In this document: positions 11,856-19,201 of the stretch, piece after piece
Numbering within the stretch: position 1 is the stretch's first letter
How the letters are laid out: every line of letters starts with the position of its first letter
Assembly: GCA_036389395.1 (NCBI GenBank)
Contig: DASVPY010000117.1
Coordinates: 1 to 64,000, forward strand
Length of the DNA: 64,000 nucleotides
Direction: 5' to 3'
From: QHXQ01 sp036389395
GTDB taxonomy: Bacteria > Acidobacteriota > Blastocatellia > Pyrinomonadales > Pyrinomonadaceae
Program-made: the position numbers and the translations under genes
The notes under the pieces: model-generated
Told to the model about the DNA's origin: nothing
Database searches by the model: none
The model's input: the letters and a program-made list of their open reading frames with translations, nothing else

Positions 11856-12525
11856 GGCTCAAATGCAAAAGCGGGCCGGTTTCGAACCTGTCCACCGGCC
11901 CGGCTACCAGCCCGGAGGTCGGGTTAGGGACCCTGACCCGCGATCACATGCGCAATACGCGTCGCGGATGATAACAACGGCGGGCTGTGTTGTCGGTACA
12001 GGTTAATACTTAAGCCGAACATATTTCGGCGGCTTTCCGGCACGCGCCCCGCTCACATTCCCCGCGCGCCGACCCGAAACCGGCCCCGCGCCGCCGGCTT
12101 TAGCCCGTAAGGGATAATCCTTATCCGTCTCTCACACCTTCCCAATAGCCCGCCCCGCGCCGGTGTGAGATAAACGTTCTGCTAAGGATCGGATCGAGCA
12201 GGTCGGTCTCCTGCTCCGGACAGACCGGAAGACCGACCGCTTACGTGGCACGCCGCGCGCGGGCGACGACCCGGCATCGAGCAAGATGCGCGAGGGACAG
12301 GTCGGTTCATACGCGCCCGTCGTATAACCCCCGCAGATTTTCGCAGCCGAGCGCCGCCGGACGAGTCCCCCTAACTCGATCCGCGTCGGCCTTCTCACGA
12401 GCGTGATGGATACACCGTCGCCCAACCTACCCGTCGCGGCCGCCGCGCCAGGTTTGTCCTCATGCACGTAAGAAGGTGGGTGGCACGCAGCGTGGAACTC
12501 TGCAAAGCTTTCCGAGGTGTCGCCG
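11856..12525. other. long gene-free region with structured elements upstream of the Crp gene
   Basis: About 670 bases without a credible gene. It contains a 9-bp perfect stem (11872-11880 with 11894-11902), a further imperfect stem at about 11917-11938, a GGATAA/TTATCC palindrome at 12112-12126, and stem-forming GC-rich sequence at about 12195-12245. A structured leader, small RNA or regulator operators are possible; nothing could be matched to a known RNA family by eye. Confidence 0.35.
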
Positions 12526-13224
12526 ATGAAAGAGATGTTGACTAACAAGATATTAACGGGTCTGCCCGACGCGGAGTTCGCGCGCCTCATGCCGCTGCTC
12601 GAACCGGTCTCGCTCACGCCCGGCGCGCGCCTCATCGGCGCGGACGAGGTGGTGCGGTTCGTCTACTTCCCCGAAGACGCCGTCATCTCGTGCCACGCCG
12701 ACATGCAGGACGGCAAGTCCGCCGAGGTCGCCATGATCGGCAAGGACGGTTTGACGGGGCTGCCCTGGCTGCTCGGCGCGCGCCCGGCGGCCCACTCTTT
12801 GAACGTCGCCGTCGGGGGCAGCGCCCTGCGCGTGCGGCGCGCGGAGTTGGAGCGCGAGCTACAGCGCGGCGCGGCGCTGCGCCAGGCGCTGCTGACTTAC
12901 GCGGGCGAGTACGTCACGCAGGTCGCGCAACGCGCCGCCTGCGCCGTCCTCCACCGCACGGAGCAGCGGCTCGCCGTCTGGCTGCTGCTGGTCACCGAAC
13001 GGCTCGACGGCGAAGCGGTCGAGATCACGCAGGAGCGCATCGCGCAACACCTCGGCGTGCGGCGCGCGGGCGTCACCGTCATCGCCGGCGAGTTGCAACA
13101 GCAAGGCGTCATCAGCTACTCGCGCGGCAGCCTCCGCGTCGTCAGCCGCGAGGCGCTCGAAGCGGTCGCCTGCGAGTGCTACGGCGCGCTCGCCGCCGCG
13201 CCCACCAAAAGCATCTACACCTGA
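12526..13224 (+). CDS. Crp/Fnr-family transcriptional regulator
   Basis: 232 residues from the ATG at 12526, preferred over the GTG at 12517 because GAGG lies eight bases upstream of the ATG. N-terminal cyclic-nucleotide-type beta barrel about 1-125 (VVRFVYFPEDAVISCHADMQ), a dimer helix about 115-150, and a winged helix about 165-215 (ITQERIAQHLGVRRAGVTVI). No Fnr-type N-terminal cysteine cluster is present, so it does not carry an iron-sulfur sensor. Many Acidobacteriota genomes carry numerous such Crp paralogues with divergent effector pockets. The long upstream region may hold its operators. Confidence 0.9.
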   Translation: MKEMLTNKILTGLPDAEFARLMPLLEPVSLTPGARLIGADEVVRFVYFPEDAVISCHADMQDGKSAEVAMIGKDGLTGLPWLLGARPAAHSLNVAVGGSALRVRRAELERELQRGAALRQALLTYAGEYVTQVAQRAACAVLHRTEQRLAVWLLLVTERLDGEAVEITQERIAQHLGVRRAGVTVIAGELQQQGVISYSRGSLRVVSREALEAVACECYGALAAAPTKSIYT

Positions 13225-13317
13225 GAACGCACCGGGCTGAGTGCGGAACAGTACAGACTCGGCAAGCCCATCCCTGCTACAACGGGCGCAGGCTGCGTTC
13301 CGGCGGGAAGGGCTTTA

Positions 13318-13671
13318 ATGAACGACTCTGGGAGGGGAACCCCGACGATCTTGATCGTCGAAGACGTGGACTGGATTCGCGGGGGCATGCGGCGTTCGGT
13401 CGAGGAGCACGGCTACCGCGCGCTGGTCGCGGCGGACGACGCGGAAGCCGCCGCCGTCGCCGAGCGCGACGCGCCAGACGTGATCCTGACGGAAGAACAA
13501 CTGCCCACCTTCAAGGCCCTGTTGGCGCTCGTCCGCGCGCACCCCGCCCTAAGGCACACGCCGGTCGTCATCGTCAACCCCGACGCCGAAGACGGCACGC
13601 GCCTCGGCGACGCCCACGTCCTCCCCGACTACGACCGCATCGCCGCCCTGCTCGCAAACTCGCGCCACTGA
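13318..13671 (+). CDS. single-domain pseudo-receiver with Glu at the phospho-site
   Basis: 117 residues, ribosome site AAGGG five to six bases upstream. It begins like a receiver (TILIVEDVDW, with the E-D acidic pair) and keeps the alpha/beta rhythm. However, the strand-3 acceptor position reads ILTEEQLP, so Glu59 replaces Asp. The Lys expected at the end of strand 5 is not evident (VVIVNPDAEDG). It therefore probably cannot be phosphorylated in the usual way and may be constitutively in an active-like form. It follows the Crp regulator by 93 bases and precedes a palindromic repeat. Function unknown; an orphan interaction module is my inference. Confidence 0.75.
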   Translation: MNDSGRGTPTILIVEDVDWIRGGMRRSVEEHGYRALVAADDAEAAAVAERDAPDVILTEEQLPTFKALLALVRAHPALRHTPVVIVNPDAEDGTRLGDAHVLPDYDRIAALLANSRH

Positions 13672-13683
13672 GTTAACCGGCAG

Positions 13684-13780
13684 AAAAGATCAACACAGAG
13701 ACACAGATGTCTTACTGTGGCCTCTGTGTCTCCTCTGTGTACTCTGTGTTGAACCGGCCGCGCGCCACACTCAACCGCAA
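13684..13780 (+). repeat. CACAGAG-type palindromic repeat, copy A
   Basis: Starts AAAAGATCAACACAGAG, forms an imperfect hairpin of CACAGAG/CTCTGTG words, and ends with a conserved tail (CCGGCCGCGCGCCACACTC, then AACCGCAA). The same head and tail occur in copy C at 42121-42227, and the head plus truncated tail in copy B at 16274-16383. All are in the same orientation. Confidence 0.8.
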
Positions 13781-13846
13781 ACCGCTCCGTTAAGAAAACA
13801 AAACCCGGCCGTCAGAAGGCCGTGCTATCATGCGGGCCGGTGCTTT

Positions 13847-14473
13847 ATGACGACGGTGCTGAGTCCGGCCGAGGAACGCGTCCTGCTGCAAGGCGTCAGT
13901 TGGGAGACCTACGAGCGCCTGCTGGCCGACCAGCGCGACAGGAGCGCGCCGCGCCTGACCTATGATCGGGGCCGGCTTGAGATCATGAGTCCTTCCGGCG
14001 AGCACGAAGAGATCAACGACCGCTTCAAGTACTTCGTCCTGGCCGTCGCCGAAGAACTCGACCTCGAACTGCGCAGCTTCGGCTCGAAGACCTTCAAGCG
14101 CGCCGACCTGGCGAAAGGCTTCGAGCCGGACTCCTGCTTCTACATCCAGAGCGTCGAGCGCGTCGCCGACACGCGCGACCCCGACCTAACGCTGCACCCG
14201 CCGCCCGACCTCGTCGTCGAAATAGACCTGTCCCACCCGTCGCTCGACAAGCTGCCGGTCTACGCGCAGGCGGGCGTGCCCGAACTCTGGGTCTACGACG
14301 GCCGCGCCGTCACCATCAGCGTGCTGCGCGGCGACGCTTACGCGGCGACCGAGACCAGCCTGGCGCTGCCGCCCGTGACCGCGGCCGTGCTCACGCACTT
14401 CATCGCCGAGGCCAGGGACGTGAAGCTGCGCGCGTGGCTCCGGCGCGTGCGCGAGTGGGCGCGCGCGGCCTGA
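13847..14473 (+). CDS. Uma2-family putative nuclease (PD-(D/E)XK fold)
   Basis: 208 residues. Typical Uma2 features are present: the opening SWETYERLL segment, RLEIMSPSGEHE, then EPDSCFYI (E93, D95) and DLVVEIDLSHPS (E125, D127), which supply the acidic PD-(D/E)XK residues, and PELWVYD near 146. The family (formerly DUF820) is abundant in Cyanobacteria and Acidobacteriota and assumed to be DNA-cleaving, but few members are characterised. Upstream is repeat copy A. The stop lies 17 bases before the proposed start of the sulfate-activation enzyme, so the two could be co-transcribed without functional relation. Confidence 0.9.
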   Translation: MTTVLSPAEERVLLQGVSWETYERLLADQRDRSAPRLTYDRGRLEIMSPSGEHEEINDRFKYFVLAVAEELDLELRSFGSKTFKRADLAKGFEPDSCFYIQSVERVADTRDPDLTLHPPPDLVVEIDLSHPSLDKLPVYAQAGVPELWVYDGRAVTISVLRGDAYAATETSLALPPVTAAVLTHFIAEARDVKLRAWLRRVREWARAA

Positions 14474-14490
14474 CTAAACTTTCAAACCTC

Positions 14491-16257
14491 GTGACGGGAA
14501 TCATCGAGCCTTACGGCGGGCGTCTGGTCGAACTGCTGACGGAGGCGGCCGCCGCCGAAGAGTTGCGCGCGCACGCGCGCACGCTGCCGCGCCTCCAGTT
14601 GACGGCGCGCAACGCGTGCGACCTTGAACTGCTCGCCACCGGCGGCTTCTCGCCGCTCGCGCGCTTCCTCGGCCGCGCCGACTACGAGCGCGTCCTCGCG
14701 GAGATGCGGCTCGCCGACGGCACGTTATGGCCCGTGCCCTTCACGCTCCACGCCGAGCGCCGCCCCGACCTCAAGCTCGACCGCGATGTCGCACTCGTGG
14801 ACGCGCACAACGAACTGCTGGCGGTCATGCGCGTCGAAGAGATTTACGAGTGGCAGTTAGAACGGGAAGCACGCGCCGTCTGCGGCACGACCGACGTGCG
14901 CCACCCGCTCGTGGCCGAGATGCACGCCTGGGGGCCGGTCTACCTCTCGGGCCCCTTGCGCGTGCTGGCGCTGCCGCGCCACTACGACTTCACCTCGCTA
15001 CGTCTAACGCCCGCGCAGGTGCACGCGCGGCTCGCGGCGCTCGGCGCGGCCAACGTCGTCGCCTTCCAGACGCGCAACCCGCTCCACCGCGCGCACGAGG
15101 AGTTGACCGCCCGCGCGGCGCGCGCCGTCGGCGGCACGCTCCTGCTGCACCCGGTCGTCGGGCTGACCCGGCCGGGCGACATAGACCACTACACGCGCGT
15201 CCGCGCCTACAAGGTGCTCGCCGAGCGTTACTACGATCCGGCGCACATGCTGCTCGCGCTCCTGCCGCTGGCGATGCGCATGGCCGGCCCGCGCGAAGCC
15301 CTGTGGCACGCGCTCATCCGCCGCAACTTCGGCGCGAACCACCTGATCGTCGGGCGCGATCACGCCGGCCCCGGCCCGGACTCGCAGGCCCGCCCCTTCT
15401 ACGGCCCGCACGACGCGCAGGAACTCGTCGCGCGTCACAGCGCCGAGACGGGCGTGCGCCCGATCCCTTTCTCCGAGTTGGTCTACCTGCCCGCGGAGGA
15501 TCGCTACGAGGAGGCGGCGCGCGTGCCCGCGGGCACGGCGACGGCCACTTTGTCGGGGACGGAGGTGCGCGAGCGTTACCTGCGGCGCGGGCGCACGCTG
15601 CCGCGCTGGTTCACGCGGCCCGAGGTGGCCGCCATCCTGCGCCGCGCCTACCCGCCGCGCGACCGGCAGGGCTTCTGCCTCTGGTTCACGGGCTTGAGCG
15701 GGGCGGGGAAGTCCACGACCGCTGAGGTGTTGGCCGTCAAACTCCTTGAGCACGGGCGGCGGGTGACATTACTTGATGGCGACGTGGTACGCACGCACCT
15801 GTCGCAAGGTTTGAGCTTCAGCAAAGAGGATCGCGACATCAACATCCGGCGCATCGGCTACGTCGCTTCGGAGATCGTGCGGCACGGCGGCGGCGTCATC
15901 TGCGCGGCCATCAGTCCGTACCGCGCGACGCGCAACGAGTGCCGCGCGCTGGTCGGCGCGGAGCACTTCATAGAGGTCTTCGTGGACACGCCGCTCGAAG
16001 TCTGCGAGCGGCGCGACACCAAAGGCATGTACGCACTCGCGCGCGCCGGCCGGATCAAAAACTTCACCGGCTTGGACGACCCCTACGAGCCGCCGCTCGA
16101 CCCCGACCTCGTCCTCGACACCGTCAACCACTCCGCCGAAGCGAACGCCGAACGCGTCCTGCGTTACCTGATCGAGCAAGGCTTCGTGCTCGCCGCGCCG
16201 GCCGACGACGAGCAGTCTGGCGCATATGTTGACGGCGCGGAGGCGACGCGAGTTTAG
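14491..16257 (+). CDS. sat/cysC: bifunctional sulfate adenylyltransferase / adenylylsulfate kinase
   Basis: 588 residues from the GTG at 14491, which gives the usual family opening TGIIEPYGGRLVEL. An upstream in-frame ATG at 14434 would overlap the Uma2 gene. ATP sulfurylase part about 1-375 with RNPLHRAH (195-202) and GRDHAGPG. APS kinase part about 390-585 with the Walker A loop GLSGAGKST (401-409), RDINIRRIGYV, and FVDTPLEVCERRD. Together they convert sulfate to APS and then to PAPS in the cytoplasm. The order sulfurylase-kinase is the bacterial Sat-CysC fusion arrangement. No sulfate permease or PAPS reductase is nearby, so it may feed sulfation or assimilation genes elsewhere. No intact ribosome site is seen before either start. 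Confidence 0.93.
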   Translation: MTGIIEPYGGRLVELLTEAAAAEELRAHARTLPRLQLTARNACDLELLATGGFSPLARFLGRADYERVLAEMRLADGTLWPVPFTLHAERRPDLKLDRDVALVDAHNELLAVMRVEEIYEWQLEREARAVCGTTDVRHPLVAEMHAWGPVYLSGPLRVLALPRHYDFTSLRLTPAQVHARLAALGAANVVAFQTRNPLHRAHEELTARAARAVGGTLLLHPVVGLTRPGDIDHYTRVRAYKVLAERYYDPAHMLLALLPLAMRMAGPREALWHALIRRNFGANHLIVGRDHAGPGPDSQARPFYGPHDAQELVARHSAETGVRPIPFSELVYLPAEDRYEEAARVPAGTATATLSGTEVRERYLRRGRTLPRWFTRPEVAAILRRAYPPRDRQGFCLWFTGLSGAGKSTTAEVLAVKLLEHGRRVTLLDGDVVRTHLSQGLSFSKEDRDINIRRIGYVASEIVRHGGGVICAAISPYRATRNECRALVGAEHFIEVFVDTPLEVCERRDTKGMYALARAGRIKNFTGLDDPYEPPLDPDLVLDTVNHSAEANAERVLRYLIEQGFVLAAPADDEQSGAYVDGAEATRV

Positions 16258-16273
16258 TAACCTGTAGCCGAAG

Positions 16274-16383
16274 AAAAGATCAACACAGAGGGCACAGAGG
16301 AAGCACAGAGGACACAGGGAAGAGCAACCCTCTCTGTGTCCTCTGTGCTTCCTCTGTGCCCTCTGTGTTACATCCGGCCGCGC
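16274..16383 (+). repeat. CACAGAG-type palindromic repeat, copy B
   Basis: Arms 16282-16317 and 16334-16369 are a perfect 36-bp inverted repeat around a 16-base spacer. The head AAAAGATCAACACAGAGG matches copies A and C, and the tail CCGGCCGCGC runs into the stop codon of the vWA gene. It lies between two convergent genes and could terminate both. Confidence 0.88.
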
Positions 16384-19127
16384 TAGAGCTTGACGCCGAA
16401 GAGGCGCGCGAGGCGGTCGAGGATCGGCCCTAAGATCGGCACGGCGAGGCAGCCGCAGCCGCCCTTGCCATCCGTACCGCCGGAGTGGCCGACCTCTTTG
16501 CCCTGCACATAGACCTTGACCTGCGGCGTCGTGCCCTCCGGGTAGAGTAGGGTGCGCGTGTAGCTGCCGTCCGGGTGGCTGATGGTGTCGCCCTGGAACA
16601 CGCCGTTCGTGCTGGTGAAGCGTATGTCGGGCGTGCGGAACGGGCCGAGGTATTCGCCGCGCTTGTCCTTGGGGACGACCGTGACCTGCGCCGCCAGGTA
16701 GCCGCGGTGCGGCGACGCGATGCCCTGGAAGGTCAGCGTCGTCAGCACCGCGTCCACGTCCACGCCGACCCAGCGCGAGACCGTGAAGGTGTCGCTGAAG
16801 GCGCTGCCGTCGGGCGCGTTGCCGCTGACGGTGAAGCGGAACGTGTAGGTTCCTTCCTTGAAGGTGTTGGCGAACGTGTTGGCGTAGCGGCCGTTGCCGG
16901 CCGGCCCGTCGTCGTGCGCGCCGTCGTCGTGCAGCCGGTTCGTGCCGTCTATGAAGAAGCCGGGCGGCGTGACGACGGCCAAGCCAGCCTTCCCGCTCCG
17001 CTCCAACAGGTATTGGAACAAGGCCAACTTGGCGGTCGGCGGCTCGAACCCGCGTTGCGGCGCGCCCGTGGTCGAGGTCGTGACGACGGGCTGCGGGGGC
17101 GGCTGCGGGATGGTCGTCACCTGGAACTGCTGCGCGGCGGTGGCGAGGAACGTGCCGAAGCCTTCGCCCGGCGCGGCCAGCTCGACGACGACTTTCGCGC
17201 CCGTGACGGGTTGGCTGCCCGCGCCGATGCGCGCCTCGATCTTCATGGGCTGGCCCGTGCTGTACTGCGCGCGGTCGAAGACGATCTCGGTGCGGACGTT
17301 CAGGTCGCGCGCCGCGATCACGCACTTGTTGGCCGCCGGGCTGAGCGTTTGCGGGTTCGCGCCCGACATGCGGCGCACGCGCCACTCCGTGCCCGTCGCG
17401 TTCAGGTTGCCCGCCGTCAGATCAATCACGGAGGTGATGTGCGTCCCGCGCGCGTGCTGCGTAACGCTGACGGACTCAAAAGCCCCGTTCGTGCCGGAGG
17501 CGCGCTTGCGCACCTCCATCTGTTGGCCGGCGGCACTCAGCGTCAACACGATGGCGAGCTTGCGGTCGCCGGCCGAGATGTGGAAGTAGGCGGCCGGCCC
17601 CGCCCCGCCCGGCTCAGGGTCGGGTTGCATGGGCGAACCGGAGACCACAGGCATCATCCCGTTGACGTTGTTGGTGAGCGCCTCGCCGAAGGTCGAGAAC
17701 AGGTCGCCTGAGTCGCTGATGAGCCGGTAATAGCCGAGCGGTGCTGACACGTCGCCATAGGCCAGATCGCTGAGCACGTCCTCTTCGACTGAGCCGAGCG
17801 CGCCGACGCCGACCGTGTAGAACCAGACGTTCTTGCCCGTCCCGGTGAAGACCAGTAGGTTGCGCGGCGCGTTGGATTTGATGTTGTCGAAACGATCAAG
17901 AAGGGGAGGGGCGGTCGGTTCGGGCGCGCTGCTCACGCGCACCGTGCCCGTGTTCTCGTAGCCGTCGGTCATCAGCAGGACGGTGTAGACGGTCTGCGCG
18001 GCCACGCCGCCGAGCGCCACCATGCGGTTCAACCCGCGAATGATGGCGTCGCCGAGGTTGGTATTGTCGCCGGGCGCGCCGAGGTTGATCGTGTTCAGGT
18101 CGGTGAGCGACGGCAGCGCCTTAAGCGAGCCGGCCGGCGGCGGGAAGATGACCTCGGTCGCGGCCGCGATTGAGGCTTGCGTGTGGTCAACGTGATACGG
18201 GTAGGTCGAGTCTTCAAAGACCTCGATACCGACGCGCTCGTTGTTGTCCAGACCTTGCCGCAGGGCGACATAGAGGTCGAGCCAGATGTGCGCCGCCTTG
18301 ACCGTGTTCGCCCACTTCGTCCCGCCCATGCTGCCCGATCTATCGAGCACCAACAGGGTGCAGTGCCGGCGCGGCGTGGCGTGGACGGTGGCGGTCGTGG
18401 TGTTGGTGAAGACGCCGCTCGTCGCCGTGCAGGTGTAGACCAGATCAACCGCCCCGCCTGCGAGCGCGGGGATCGTGATCTGCTCGCGCCGCAGGCAGGC
18501 CGGCGTAATGCCGTCGGACAACGTCGTGGCCAGATTGACTCCCATGCCCGGCATGACCGAGATGCTACCGCCGGTCTGCGCCCAGTCTGACGTGACCTCA
18601 GAGCAGGCGGCCGCGCCGGTGGCCGGCACACGGCTGCGCTTGGCCCGCGCTTCGAGTTGCACCATCTGAGTCTCGCCCGCGTTCTGCAACGCCAGCACCG
18701 GCTCGATGAAGGGGTCGGCCTCGATGGCCGTGACGCCCGCGTTGTTGCCCGGCTGGACGTTGACCGTCACGCCCGCGGCGAGGCCGCTGATCTTGAGTAT
18801 CCAAGGCTCGTTGATAACGAGGTTCGCGCCGGCCTGATCGTCCACGGCGAGGTCGAGCGTCGCGCCGCCGCCGGTGGTCTGCCAGACGATATGCCGGTTG
18901 GTGATGTTCGCGGTCTGCTGCGCGGGCGCGGGGAAGGTGATGGGCACGACCGCGCCGCCGGCGCGTTCGAGCGTGACGGTCGCGGCGGCGACCGGGGGCG
19001 CGAAGGTGACCTGCACGGTGGCGGCCGCGGCCGGGTCGAAGAACGAGAGCGAGAGATCGGCGTGGACGCGCGTCGAGTTGGCCACGCTGTAACCCGCGCC
19101 CGACGGCGTGATAGTTGGATTCGGCAT
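16383..19127 (-). CDS. von Willebrand factor A domain protein at the end of the tail operon
   Basis: 914 residues, no signal peptide. Residues 1-250 are beta-rich, immunoglobulin-like. A von Willebrand A domain about 255-460 carries an intact metal-ion adhesion motif DxSxS (D262-R-S-G-S) and later acidic segments (LLMTDGYENTG). More beta domains follow (about 500-870), giving an architecture like CLCA-type surface proteins. The last residues are GGCGC followed by a hydrophobic, amphipathic tail. It is the last gene of the contractile-particle operon, 75 bases after the DUF6519-like gene, so it may be a particle component, surface anchor or cargo. This role is inference from position; the domain itself is clear. 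Confidence 0.85.
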   Translation of the reverse strand: MPNPTITPSGAGYSVANSTRVHADLSLSFFDPAAAATVQVTFAPPVAAATVTLERAGGAVVPITFPAPAQQTANITNRHIVWQTTGGGATLDLAVDDQAGANLVINEPWILKISGLAAGVTVNVQPGNNAGVTAIEADPFIEPVLALQNAGETQMVQLEARAKRSRVPATGAAACSEVTSDWAQTGGSISVMPGMGVNLATTLSDGITPACLRREQITIPALAGGAVDLVYTCTATSGVFTNTTTATVHATPRRHCTLLVLDRSGSMGGTKWANTVKAAHIWLDLYVALRQGLDNNERVGIEVFEDSTYPYHVDHTQASIAAATEVIFPPPAGSLKALPSLTDLNTINLGAPGDNTNLGDAIIRGLNRMVALGGVAAQTVYTVLLMTDGYENTGTVRVSSAPEPTAPPLLDRFDNIKSNAPRNLLVFTGTGKNVWFYTVGVGALGSVEEDVLSDLAYGDVSAPLGYYRLISDSGDLFSTFGEALTNNVNGMMPVVSGSPMQPDPEPGGAGPAAYFHISAGDRKLAIVLTLSAAGQQMEVRKRASGTNGAFESVSVTQHARGTHITSVIDLTAGNLNATGTEWRVRRMSGANPQTLSPAANKCVIAARDLNVRTEIVFDRAQYSTGQPMKIEARIGAGSQPVTGAKVVVELAAPGEGFGTFLATAAQQFQVTTIPQPPPQPVVTTSTTGAPQRGFEPPTAKLALFQYLLERSGKAGLAVVTPPGFFIDGTNRLHDDGAHDDGPAGNGRYANTFANTFKEGTYTFRFTVSGNAPDGSAFSDTFTVSRWVGVDVDAVLTTLTFQGIASPHRGYLAAQVTVVPKDKRGEYLGPFRTPDIRFTSTNGVFQGDTISHPDGSYTRTLLYPEGTTPQVKVYVQGKEVGHSGGTDGKGGCGCLAVPILGPILDRLARLFGVKL

Positions 19128-19201
19128 GATAGCGCGCTCCTTTGGTTACGAATCGGACGGCCGCTGAGGCGCGGCCGGGCCTTGCGCGGCCCGGCCGCGC
19201 C

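Noticed and set aside
11871..11941. A tRNA gene on the minus strand, suggested by GGTTCGAA and seven pairable end bases over 71 nt.
   Set aside because: When the T loop is placed correctly the T stem does not pair (ACA against GGC), only two bases remain before the acceptor strand, and no D or anticodon arm forms.
12132..12635. 167-residue minus-strand open frame upstream of the Crp gene.
   Set aside because: It overlaps the Crp gene start, has no ribosome site and its translation is Arg/Ser/Pro-rich without domain-like sequence.
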